Assembly: GCA_045804965.1 (NCBI GenBank) | Contig: JBJMMD010000025.1 | Location: 62,001-126,000, forward strand | Length of the DNA stretch: 64,000 nucleotides | From: CAVTUU01 sp045804965 | GTDB lineage: Bacteria > Chloroflexota > Chloroflexia > Thermomicrobiales > UBA6265 | Direction of reading: 5' to 3' | Shown: one piece after another, positions 18,208 through 26,177 of the stretch | Numbering within the stretch: position 1 is the first letter of the stretch | How the letters are laid out: every line of letters begins with the position of its first letter | Notes under the pieces: model-generated | What the model saw: only the letters and a program-made list of their open reading frames with translations | Databases searched by the model: none | Told to the model about the DNA's origin: nothing | Translations under genes and position numbers: made by a program

Positions 18208-18412
18208 TACTCATCATCACTTGCGCCCGCACCGAGCGCCTATCACTCCATTCAACATCCGGGCTGACCGTGATTGCCGCAGCAGGTGGTACGATGCCGC
18301 ATCCGCAGCCAAAAATTTCGCGTCAGCATCCTAAGTTTGGCGACGAACGATGCATCATACATTTTCCAATTGCTGAGAAACGTCGACACACCGCCTCGCC
18401 GTTGCCCGCACA

Positions 18413-19324
18413 TCAGCGCTCGCCTTTCGCCGGTTTATCTGTCACGATGTAATCGATGCCGTCTCGTAGCCCCAATGGTGGCCGGCCGATGAGTCGCTCG
18501 GTCGCCGACTGCGCGGTCGTATTGTCGAGCGCGAGCATCTTGAGCTGTTCCTTCGTCACCGGCGGTTGGATTCCCTTCGGCAACGGCGCGGAGACAGCGA
18601 CGATCGTCTTCATCACGCCGACCGGGACGTGCACCTTCGGTTTCTTCTTTCCCAGTTTCTCCGCGATGAGGTTAAGCATTTGTTCGTAGGTGAGTTGATC
18701 TGGTCCGCCAAGTTCGAAGGTCTGACGCGCAGTCATTGGATCGTCGACGATGGCGGCAAACGCGTCCGCCACATCGCGCACCGAAACGGGTTGGAATCGG
18801 GTCTTTCCATCGCCGACAACCGGCACCACGGGAAAACCGCGCACAACCCCTGCTAAGGCGTTAACGAACCCGTCGCCCGGTCCGAAGATGACCGAGGGCC
18901 GGACGATCGTCCAGTCGAGCCCGGAGGACTTCACGGCTTCCTCAGCCCGCCATTTCGCTCGCATGTAGTCGAACCCCGGCCGGTCGCTTGCGCCCAGCGC
19001 GCTCATGTTCACGAAACGCTTGACACTCGCACTCTTGGCAGCTTCGACCATGTTGACGGTGCCCTCGCGAATGATGCGATCGAAGGTCGCGCCGTCGCGT
19101 TCTTCGATGATGGCCACGAGGTGGATGACGGTGTCGCATCCGCGCGCGGCTTCGGCGAGCGATGTTAGATCGGTGACGTCCCCTTGCACGATTTCGATAG
19201 CCGGCGAGGCTTTGATCGGTGAAGATGAAGGGTCACGGACCAGCAAGCGAAGCGGACGCCCGGCGAGGGCGGGAACGAGTGAGCCGCCAACAAAACCGGT
19301 CCCGCCGGTGATCAAGATTGGCAT
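18413..19324 (-). CDS. NAD(P)-dependent epimerase-like protein, complex I NDUFA9 type
   Basis: This 303-residue protein is an extended/atypical short-chain dehydrogenase. The N-terminal ITGGTGFVGG is the dinucleotide-binding loop. The region DYMRAKWRAEEAV near residue 120 carries the Tyr-X3-Lys pair, and RPSVIFGPGDGF follows. This pattern fits the NDUFA9-like group, whose members bind NAD(P) and may act on quinone, lipid or sugar intermediates. It is convergent with the DUF4388 gene across the empty stretch, and a Crp/Fnr regulator gene lies upstream on the same strand, 116 bases away. The reaction is unknown. Confidence 0.87.
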   Translation of the reverse strand: MPILITGGTGFVGGSLVPALAGRPLRLLVRDPSSSPIKASPAIEIVQGDVTDLTSLAEAARGCDTVIHLVAIIEERDGATFDRIIREGTVNMVEAAKSASVKRFVNMSALGASDRPGFDYMRAKWRAEEAVKSSGLDWTIVRPSVIFGPGDGFVNALAGVVRGFPVVPVVGDGKTRFQPVSVRDVADAFAAIVDDPMTARQTFELGGPDQLTYEQMLNLIAEKLGKKKPKVHVPVGVMKTIVAVSAPLPKGIQPPVTKEQLKMLALDNTTAQSATERLIGRPPLGLRDGIDYIVTDKPAKGER

Positions 19325-19440
19325 GGCGCGACTTCAAGCAAGATGGATGGATAGATGCAGGATTCCGCCCTAGCGGTTGCACCCGACCTGCTCGGACTGT
19401 ACGCCTGACGTTTCGTTGGTCGCAAGATAATCGTGAGCGA

Positions 19441-20271
19441 CTACCGCGCTTCGCCAGCGGTTTGAATGTAGTCGCGGAGTTTGTCTGGGCTGACCGCGAG
19501 CGCGTTACGGCCCAGCGATCGCAAATGGGCGCTCTCTTGAAGATCCAGCAGCTTGCGCGTAACGGTGACCCGATTCGAGCCGATCATGTTGGCAAGGCCT
19601 TGGTGAGTCAATGGCAACGCGATCGCTACCATGCCGTCGGCGGTCGGGCGTCCGAAGCGATGGGCGAGATTGAGTAGGGTCGTCGCGAGCCGCACCGCCG
19701 TATCGCGGACGAGAAGCTGTTCGACCAGCGTTTGCAATTCCGTGAATCGTTTCGTCATGCCGGTCACAACCGCGGCGGCGAGTTCGGGCGACTCGGTAAT
19801 AAGCGAAGCCAAATTCTCAGTTTCAATTACAGAGATCGTGGAGTCAACCAGTGCCTCCGCGACCGCGCCCGAGGCAATCCCATCTGAGATATCTTCTTGC
19901 GTAAAAAGGGTGTTCGGACCGAGAACGCCGAGATTGATCGATCGACCGTCGGGCAGTACCTTAAACAGGCGGACGCATCCAGTGCGCACGATATAGACCA
20001 TTCCGTTCCCTTGGTTGGAGGTGAAGACCTCCTGGCCCCGGGAAAAGGTCAACGTGGTCTGGCGTCCGTTGCGAGACCGGCTTGAGACCATCGTTGCGCC
20101 TCCCGAATCGGCGGAGAGGGAAGGCCGAGAGGCAGGGGTATGTTTCGCACGCTCGGTCGAGGAGGGGCAATACCAGCCGGGGGCGGCGTAAACGCCGGAA
20201 TCGTCAAGCGCGTTTGGCGCGGTCATCGCCAACGTTCGGGCGGCGGACCCGTCTCGAGCGGCGAACTTCAT
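19441..20271 (-). CDS. Crp/Fnr family transcriptional regulator
   Basis: This 276-residue protein has a cyclic-nucleotide-binding-like beta barrel (about residues 75-160, with VYIVRTGCVRLFKVLPDGR) and a C-terminal winged helix where LTHQGLANMIGSNRVTVTRKL is the recognition region. The start at ATG 20271 follows GAGGAGGAA. The first 70 residues are extra compared with typical members and look disordered. No Fnr-type cysteine cluster is seen, so an iron-sulfur sensor is unlikely. The effector is unknown. It lies downstream of the CHAD/Ppx genes on the same strand but 408 bases away, so it probably has its own promoter. Confidence 0.9.
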   Translation of the reverse strand: MKFAARDGSAARTLAMTAPNALDDSGVYAAPGWYCPSSTERAKHTPASRPSLSADSGGATMVSSRSRNGRQTTLTFSRGQEVFTSNQGNGMVYIVRTGCVRLFKVLPDGRSINLGVLGPNTLFTQEDISDGIASGAVAEALVDSTISVIETENLASLITESPELAAAVVTGMTKRFTELQTLVEQLLVRDTAVRLATTLLNLAHRFGRPTADGMVAIALPLTHQGLANMIGSNRVTVTRKLLDLQESAHLRSLGRNALAVSPDKLRDYIQTAGEAR

Positions 20272-20679
20272 GCTCTTCCTCCTCAACCTCAACTGTTCGA
20301 CATTCCACAAAGCAGGATTCGGGAAGTCGTTGCTGCGCATCACTGAAGTTCTTCGCCGAAGGGACGAATCACAGATTTACCCCAGCCCGAGTCTATGAAT
20401 CCTGCTCGGTCTTCGTATTCCGGCATCAGGTACTTGCTATGCGGACGCTTGCTTTGGTGCTTGTGGACCGGCTGCACCGGCGAGCCGTTGTCGTCGTTGG
20501 TTCAACTGACTGCTGACTTTGCCTAACAAAGACCCCCGGCAATGAGTCAGCGCCGGTGATTTGCCTGAGGAGTTTGATCGCATGTCTGATGCCACGGTCC
20601 ATTGAACCTGTGATTCAGCAGGCGAGTAAGTGGGACAGGGCCCGAGGGCTCTTAGCGGCTAGACCATGGAATGCCGGCC
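20272..20679. other. Intergenic stretch of 408 bases, no gene seen
   Basis: This separates the end of the CHAD gene pair from the Crp/Fnr gene, all on the minus strand. It should hold the Crp/Fnr promoter. I see a weak stem from GGCAA near 20539 and TTGCC near 20562, but no clear terminator and no convincing reading frame. Confidence 0.4.
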
Positions 20680-21267
20680 TCAGGTGGAACTGTGCCTCTT
20701 TTCAACCGACGTCACGGTCGAAAGTCTGACGAGATCGGTGCGCATCTCCTCTGTCGCGAACCGCAGCCACAATTGATCGACCGCGAGGCGATGTTTGCGC
20801 CGTTCCGCATATTGGCGACCGAGGAGAGCGAGCAGGCCACGACGGGGGTCGTCGGGCGGTGGCCGCAGCGCGGAGACAATGATCGCTCGGTGTTGGTCGA
20901 CATCAGTTGTCGCGAGTGCACAGTCGAGCTCACGGAGTTGAGCGGCGGAGATGGCGAAAAGCTCCTCCTTAATCAGCTCGATCCGTACGTCGAGATCGTG
21001 GATGTGGCCGAGCTCCTCTTGAATCTGTTTGACCCGCTTGATCTGTTGTTCTCCGAGTGCGCCGAAGAGTTCTTCGAAGAGTTCTAAGGTGTAACGGAGG
21101 CGTTTGGCGCTGATCCGCATCTCGTGCAGCGCCTCAACCGCGTCGGGATCATCGAGCGCGGGAGCGTGCGCATAAAACTCCGCGATGCGGACCGCCAGAA
21201 TGCGACGAGCATTCGTCTCGACCGAACCGGCAGGATCGAGCTGCTCGACGTTCCACGCCCGCATCAT
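20680..21267 (-). CDS. CHAD domain protein, C-terminal half
   Basis: This 195-residue helical protein carries the second half of a CHAD domain, a polyphosphate-binding module of helical bundles lined with basic residues. The key segment HEMRISAKRLRYTLELFEELF at residues 49-69 (given here as the family hallmark) and LGHIHDLDVRIELI match the C-terminal subdomain. Its start codon overlaps the stop of the preceding CHAD gene by four bases, so the halves are translationally coupled and probably assemble into one domain. Upstream in the same run is a Ppx/GppA gene, which supports a polyphosphate role. Confidence 0.85.
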   Translation of the reverse strand: MMRAWNVEQLDPAGSVETNARRILAVRIAEFYAHAPALDDPDAVEALHEMRISAKRLRYTLELFEELFGALGEQQIKRVKQIQEELGHIHDLDVRIELIKEELFAISAAQLRELDCALATTDVDQHRAIIVSALRPPPDDPRRGLLALLGRQYAERRKHRLAVDQLWLRFATEEMRTDLVRLSTVTSVEKRHSST

Positions 21268-21755
21268 GACTCGGAGCGACCGCGCTCGCGCTCAGCCGCA
21301 ACCCCAAAGCGCTCGGCAGCGTCCTTCGCGAATCCACCCGCCTCCATGTCGGCAAGAAACTCCACCATTTGCCGGCGAGCAAGTTCGCGTTCGCCTTCGA
21401 GCCGGGTCAGCAAACGATCGATCCCCGACCATTCTTCGAGCGGCGAGTTCAAACGCTGAAATGCAAGCGCCTCGATCTGCACGTCGAGATCGCGGACTGC
21501 ACCGAGTGCGCTCGTGATCTCTTTCGCTTTCCTATGGAGGGGGCGGTACCACTCCGCCGGAAAGCAATCAACGGCGACGTCCATCGCCGCCCGCAGACGG
21601 CGAGATGCGACCCGAACGTCGTGAACTCCCTCAATATCCTCGCCAACGACGGCGGCAGGAATATTCCTCCAAAGAATGTCGAAGCGGGTAGCGATCAGCT
21701 TGCGCATTGCTACGCAAAACGGCTCTCCTTGCGCCAATTCTTGGCTTCGTGCCAT
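21264..21755 (-). CDS. CHAD domain protein, N-terminal half
   Basis: This 163-residue protein has the first CHAD subdomain: HDVRVASRRLRAAMDVAVD with its row of arginines near residue 45, and LGAVRDLDVQIEAL near residue 85. Canonical CHAD proteins contain this and the following half in one chain of about 250-300 residues. It begins on the last base of the Ppx gene stop codon and ends with a four-base overlap into the second half. The order Ppx, CHAD-N, CHAD-C points to one transcript for polyphosphate turnover or granule binding. No signal peptide is present. Confidence 0.85.
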   Translation of the reverse strand: MARSQELAQGEPFCVAMRKLIATRFDILWRNIPAAVVGEDIEGVHDVRVASRRLRAAMDVAVDCFPAEWYRPLHRKAKEITSALGAVRDLDVQIEALAFQRLNSPLEEWSGIDRLLTRLEGERELARRQMVEFLADMEAGGFAKDAAERFGVAAERERGRSES

Positions 21756-22678
21756 CAGATCTCTCCAGCGAATGCTGCCAACAACAGCCCCGTGCGGATG
21801 CCGCTTCGCGCGCCTTCGACGGCAGACGGTTGTGTCATATCGGCGAGGGTGCGGGCGATGGCGATCCCGGCCGGCAGGACCTTCGCCCGGGCGACCGGAA
21901 TTGTGATTCGTTCACTTAGCCCGACCGAGGTAACGGTTTCAAGATAAGCAAGTACATCGTCGAGGTCGGCGACGGTGACCGGAGCGGGATGTGGAACAAG
22001 CGGCATCAGGTACTCGCCGGTTCCGCCGACCACGATGAGGCGCTTTCGTTTGCCGAGCGTGTCCGCCAGCGGGCGAAACGCCGCAAGCGCATTCTCCCGG
22101 CAGGCGCGGATTTCCTCAGTACTTGGCGGATCGTGCGTCACGTATTGATCGCTTAGGCGGCCAGAACCGATGGCTAGCGATTTCGAGAACGTGACTTGCT
22201 CACTTTCCGCCGCGATCAACTCCGTACTGGCGCCACCAATATCGGCGACGAGCACGCTGCCGGAAATATCGGCTGAAGCGGCAAGACCACGGAAGGTCAA
22301 GTCGGCTTCCCGATCACCGGATATGGACGCCAATTCGAGACCCGATTCCGCGCGGATTCGGGCAAGAAAGTCCTCACCGTTTGCGGCGATCCGCGTCGCC
22401 TCGGTCGCCACGCCAATCAACCGGGTTGCCCCATGTTCGCGGGCTTCGCTGGAAAAGCGAGCGATCGTGTCCGCTGCCGCATCCATTCGGTCGTCCCTCA
22501 GGTGGCCAGACTGATCGATGCCTTGACCAAGCCGGACCGTCTCTGACCGCCACAGAAATTCCTCGAGGCCATCGGAAGGGTGCAGGCGGCCGACCGTCAT
22601 CTTGATCGTGTTGGAACCAATGTCGAACGCCGCGATCGCTCCTGATCGCGCCTGTTCATGGTTGTGGGCATTTGACAC
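21755..22678 (-). CDS. Ppx/GppA family exopolyphosphatase
   Basis: This 307-residue protein is in the Ppx/GppA phosphatase family of the ASKHA fold, which trims phosphate from inorganic polyphosphate or hydrolyses pppGpp. The phosphate loop AFDIGSNTIKMTVGRL is near residue 20. The catalytic-region Glu is in GVATEATRIAANG, and the second phosphate loop VADIGGASTELI is near residue 143. The length corresponds to the short two-domain form without the C-terminal HD-like domain. It starts at GTG 22678 without a strong ribosome site. Coupling to the CHAD halves favours exopolyphosphatase over GppA activity, which is inference. Confidence 0.92.
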   Translation of the reverse strand: MSNAHNHEQARSGAIAAFDIGSNTIKMTVGRLHPSDGLEEFLWRSETVRLGQGIDQSGHLRDDRMDAAADTIARFSSEAREHGATRLIGVATEATRIAANGEDFLARIRAESGLELASISGDREADLTFRGLAASADISGSVLVADIGGASTELIAAESEQVTFSKSLAIGSGRLSDQYVTHDPPSTEEIRACRENALAAFRPLADTLGKRKRLIVVGGTGEYLMPLVPHPAPVTVADLDDVLAYLETVTSVGLSERITIPVARAKVLPAGIAIARTLADMTQPSAVEGARSGIRTGLLLAAFAGEI

Positions 22679-22825
22679 TGAAAGCAGTCCAGTCGATGCT
22701 GAAACGCGCTCGAAACCGAGCCGCTATTCTAATCACGAATTCCGTTCGGCTCGTGAAGCGTACCATTTTGCCAGAACATCGCCGCAAACCGGCAACGCAC
22801 GTGGGAAACCGAGGGAGGGAAGTTC

Positions 22826-23173
22826 GTGGCGAAGCAAAAATCGGGTGATAGTGACGACGAGGCATACGCCGACGCCGCGCGGGCGGAGCGGCGGTTGCTC
22901 CGGGACGAGGAGCGGGCGGCGAATCGGCTCGAGAAAGCCAAGGCGCGCTTGGCAAAATCGGAGGAAAGGATTAGTCGAGCACAAGAGCGGGTCGCGCGAC
23001 GCCAAGCCGCCGTCGACGTTGCCACACAGGAACTCGTCGCAGCCCAACAAGCACGCTCCACCGGACCGCTGTCATCTGCCGAAGTGCCGGCAGAAGCTAT
23101 GGCCTCGGCGGGAGATGCGTCAACCGAAGCCCAACCAATGCCTCCGGTCGAGCCCGAGAACGATGGGGAATAG
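22826..23173 (+). CDS. Hypothetical charged coiled-coil protein
   Basis: This 115-residue protein starts at GTG 22826 after GAGGGAGGGAAG. Residues 10-80 are almost entirely charged or Ala and form one long helix with heptad-like spacing (for example LEKAKARLAKSEERISRA). The last 35 residues are Pro, Ala and Ser rich. I do not recognise a family. It is divergent from the Ppx gene with 147 bases between. The basic helix might bind polyphosphate or nucleic acid, but nothing in the sequence proves it. Confidence 0.65.
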   Translation: MAKQKSGDSDDEAYADAARAERRLLRDEERAANRLEKAKARLAKSEERISRAQERVARRQAAVDVATQELVAAQQARSTGPLSSAEVPAEAMASAGDASTEAQPMPPVEPENDGE

Positions 23174-23216
23174 GGGTGATTTCGTTGAGCAGCCCTCGCC
23201 CGCCATTTAGCGGCTA

Positions 23217-23240
23217 TCCTCTCACTCGCGAGTGAGAGGA
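23217..23240. terminator. Perfect 24-base palindrome between convergent genes
   Basis: TCCTCTCACTCG is followed directly by its reverse complement CGAGTGAGAGGA. A second, outer pairing GCTATCC (23213-23219) with GGATAGC (23244-23250) can compete with it. It lies between the stop of the coiled-coil gene and the stop of the MauE-TlpA gene, so a two-way terminator is the simplest reading. No T-run is present. Confidence 0.45.
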
Positions 23241-23337
23241 CATGGATAGCTTACCTTGCAAGTTCTCCCCACGGGCGCGCACCACACTTAACGGGTGCTC
23301 AGTGAGATGGCCCGTGGAGGATGGTTGAGGGTCCCCT

Positions 23338-24876
23338 CTATCCATTCCCGCCTTGGGCTGGTTGGGAAGACGTGGCTGCCTGGGCTGTTGAGCCGCCGCG
23401 GGCGAGCGTCATAACCGCAGCGGCACCGGCTACGACCGGAGAGGCGACCAGACCCTCGGCGGAGACAAGAACGGCGGCCGGCGTGCCTGTGGCGCCAAAG
23501 GAACGACCGGCAGAGAACCCCTGGTCGAGTAGGATCGGGGCGTCGATCCCCTGCTCGCGGTTTTCGTCCGCCTGTCCGCGAGAAACGATGAGCAGCTCAG
23601 GCGCATCGCTGGGCCGTGCCGCTAGCCAATCCTTCAGCTCTGGCAACATACGGCTACAGAACCCGCAGCCTGGGTTCCAAAAGAGGACGAGCGTTTCCCG
23701 TTCTTTGTAGTCAGTGAGTCGAACGGTCTTGCCCTCGAGGTCCGGCAACTCGATCGCGGGCGCAACGTCGCCCGCAGCCGGTTTCGCCGGCATTGCTGCC
23801 GCGCCATTCGTGCTTGGGGGCGGAGGAGCGGCGCCCGTGGTTTTAGATACGAGTTGTCTGATCGCATCCGCTCCACTTGCGGTTTCGCTGCCAATCTTGC
23901 CGTCGGGCGTGACGATCACTCCGCTCGGCGTTCCCGTCGTGCCGAAACTGTGGGCAACCTCGCGGTCATTCTGTAACAGGACGTGACCCAACGTTCGTTC
24001 CGATGCCTTGGCGCGGTTCGCATCGGGATCGCCGCGGCTGATGACTGCGACCGTCAAGCGTTCGCGGTGATCGCGCTCCCACCGTCCGATCTCGGGAAGA
24101 AGGGCATTGCAGGGACCGCAATGCGGGTCGCTGAGCACTAATAACACCGGCCGACCGGCCGCTCGCAGAGCGTCCAGCGAGACGGTTTCGCCGTTGAGAT
24201 TCGGAAGTTCGAATGCGGGCGCCAATGTCCCAACCGGTAAACCGACGACCGGACGAGGAGGTGTCGCGGCGCTCGCCGGCTGCTGACCAGATTGCGCGGC
24301 CAGCATGGTTTCCAAACTGTCGAGCCTGAGGAGGACGCGACCGTTTTGACTGACAAGATGGACGATCATCCAACCTTCAATCGCGACGCCGGCAAGGGCT
24401 AAGACGGCGATGAGGCCGAAGATTTGCTCGCTCGTCGAAAGATCGCCAATCCAGGCGATGACGCTTGGACCGGGATCGCTCCAGCCGCCGACGATGACGA
24501 ACAACGCAACGAGCGCCAGGACTCCGTTACGTACGAGCGTGGACATCCCAACCGGCTCAGAATGAATTTGACCGAAACAGTGGCAATCGGGTGCGCGACC
24601 CCGCGCCATGTTGTAGACAATACCGGCGATAAACGCGAGCAAGAGCACCAGGGCCGCGACTGCCGCGTAGGGCGCGCTCGCGCGAGGAATGAGCAAGACG
24701 CCGACGATCAGCTCGACAATAGGGAGCAGCGAGCCGCCAATGCTCGAAAGGCCGGCGGGCACGCCGAAGCCTTCGAGCGCCTTCTTCGAGCCCTGGCGAT
24801 CGGCGAGTTTCGCGACGCCGGCTACGACAAAGACACCGGCGAGCACAAGCCGAGCGAGGAGAAGGAGCGTGTCCAT
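23338..24876 (-). CDS. MauE-like membrane protein fused to two TlpA-type thioredoxin domains
   Basis: This 512-residue protein combines three modules. Residues 1-175 form a MauE/DoxX-like membrane part with about five helices and a cysteine pair in DCHCFG at 98-100. Residues 212-345 are a first thioredoxin fold with CGPC at 253-256. Residues 362-485 are a second with CGFC at 404-407. MauE proteins support disulfide formation in methylamine dehydrogenase maturation, and TlpA domains work as extracytoplasmic thiol-disulfide enzymes. The fusion suggests electrons pass through the membrane part to two tethered redox domains. No methylamine dehydrogenase gene is in view. It starts at ATG 24876. 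Confidence 0.87.
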   Translation of the reverse strand: MDTLLLLARLVLAGVFVVAGVAKLADRQGSKKALEGFGVPAGLSSIGGSLLPIVELIVGVLLIPRASAPYAAVAALVLLLAFIAGIVYNMARGRAPDCHCFGQIHSEPVGMSTLVRNGVLALVALFVIVGGWSDPGPSVIAWIGDLSTSEQIFGLIAVLALAGVAIEGWMIVHLVSQNGRVLLRLDSLETMLAAQSGQQPASAATPPRPVVGLPVGTLAPAFELPNLNGETVSLDALRAAGRPVLLVLSDPHCGPCNALLPEIGRWERDHRERLTVAVISRGDPDANRAKASERTLGHVLLQNDREVAHSFGTTGTPSGVIVTPDGKIGSETASGADAIRQLVSKTTGAAPPPPSTNGAAAMPAKPAAGDVAPAIELPDLEGKTVRLTDYKERETLVLFWNPGCGFCSRMLPELKDWLAARPSDAPELLIVSRGQADENREQGIDAPILLDQGFSAGRSFGATGTPAAVLVSAEGLVASPVVAGAAAVMTLARGGSTAQAATSSQPAQGGNG

Positions 24877-25145
24877 TGGTTCAAACTCCGGTTATGGTCT
24901 CAGCGCTCTCGCGCTGGAAGAGAATTGTCCCGCCCCCAGTGGGCGCCGCTGGAATCTATTAGACCTTGTGACATAAAAGATTACTAGAAGTTCGCGGATT
25001 TGTGGCGACTTCGATGATCTGTGAGTAGACTCAATATCGTTGTTGGTGACCGCGGTGTATCCACTCACCCTCAGGGCAGCATGACTGACATTGGTTCCCG
25101 CACCGTCGTCCGCTCTCGCCTGACCCCTCTCGCCGGATCGATAGC

Positions 25146-26168
25146 TTGAGCCCGGTCCGTCGTACGGCGAGGACTCGCCCTGCGTCCGCATTCCCTAAGC
25201 CCGAGAAAAAAGGAACGTCGACATCCCGGAAAAGCGTCCCGGTCTCGGCGATGCCGGGCGTCGTCACCCGCGCCTATGGCAAGTTCTTCGACGTCGAGCT
25301 TGAGAACGAACCGCGAACCTTGTTATCGACGGTGAAAGGCTCAGTCAGGCGCGAACGCCGGCGAACGGACCTGGTCGCGCCTGGCGACCGGGTGTGGGTG
25401 ACCGACGTTGGAGAAGGTGAGGGATCGATTGAGGCGGTTGAACCCAGAGTTCGCGCGTTAGCACGTCTTGCTCGCCATACACAAGATGTTGAGCAAGTCA
25501 TTTTGGCAAATCCGGATCGGGTCATGTTTATGTTCGCGGTCCTCGAACCGGAACCACACCGGCGGTTGCTTGATCGATTTTTGGTGCTCGCCGAGTCTCG
25601 AGAATTGCCCGCTGGCATCATCGTCAACAAGATCGATCTCGCTCTTCCTAACACATCAAAGGATGGCCGGTCACTCGCTCATGAAATCTTCGCCGATTAT
25701 GAAGCGATCTATGACGTGCACTACGTCAGCGTCGCGACCGGCGAAGGACTGGGCGAGTTGCGAACCGCCTTGGAAGGCATGGTCACAGCAGTCGCTGGAC
25801 CGTCAGGCGTTGGAAAGTCGAGTCTCCTCAATAAACTCGACCCCGAAGGCAACCGTGTTATCGGCGAGATTTCCGAAGCAACCGGCAAAGGCCGGCACAC
25901 GACCACGGCGACCATTCTCCGCCGAATCGGCCCCGAGACGTTCGTCGCGGACACGCCCGGCATCCGGGCGCTGGCGGTACATGGCGTCGAGCCGGAAGAG
26001 TTCGACTATTGCTTCTCCGAATTTCGACCGTTCCTTGGGCAGTGCGCGTATGTTGATTGCACGCACGACCATGAGCCCGGCTGCGCGGTGATCGAAGCCA
26101 TCGAGCAAGGGAAGATCAGCCGCGAGCGCTATGAAAGCTACCGTTCATTGCGTCGCGGAGACGACTGA
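25146..26168 (+). CDS. rsgA: Small ribosomal subunit biogenesis GTPase RsgA
   Basis: This 340-residue protein is the circularly permuted GTPase that checks late 30S subunit maturation. Order of motifs: an OB fold at about residues 38-100, G4 NKIDL near 160, G1 GPSGVGKSS near 218, G3 DTPG near 271, then the zinc site with CAYVDCTHDHEPGC near 300. The order G4-G1-G3 is the hallmark of the family. TTG 25146 is the longest reasonable start and gives a basic N-terminal tail. ATG 25251 is an alternative that begins exactly at the OB fold. It stands alone, divergent from the MauE fusion gene. Confidence 0.94.
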   Translation: MSPVRRTARTRPASAFPKPEKKGTSTSRKSVPVSAMPGVVTRAYGKFFDVELENEPRTLLSTVKGSVRRERRRTDLVAPGDRVWVTDVGEGEGSIEAVEPRVRALARLARHTQDVEQVILANPDRVMFMFAVLEPEPHRRLLDRFLVLAESRELPAGIIVNKIDLALPNTSKDGRSLAHEIFADYEAIYDVHYVSVATGEGLGELRTALEGMVTAVAGPSGVGKSSLLNKLDPEGNRVIGEISEATGKGRHTTTATILRRIGPETFVADTPGIRALAVHGVEPEEFDYCFSEFRPFLGQCAYVDCTHDHEPGCAVIEAIEQGKISRERYESYRSLRRGDD

Positions 26169-26177
26169 GATTTTGCG

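Larger units (their letters stand above)
17593..18412. other. Gene-free intergenic stretch of 820 bases
   Basis: I see no convincing gene on either strand. Short frames at 17951-18232 and 18111-18452 lack ribosome sites and recognisable protein character. The stretch contains two strong inverted repeats (18063-18086 and 18183-18207) and a weaker pairing of CCCGTA near 17723 with TACGGG near 17749. It lies between the end of the DUF4388 gene and the end of the epimerase-like gene, which are convergent. A decayed gene or a non-coding RNA is possible. Confidence 0.5.

Noticed and set aside
17951..18452. Short frames on both strands in the gene-free stretch
   Set aside because: No ribosome sites, no recognisable protein character, and they run across the palindromes.
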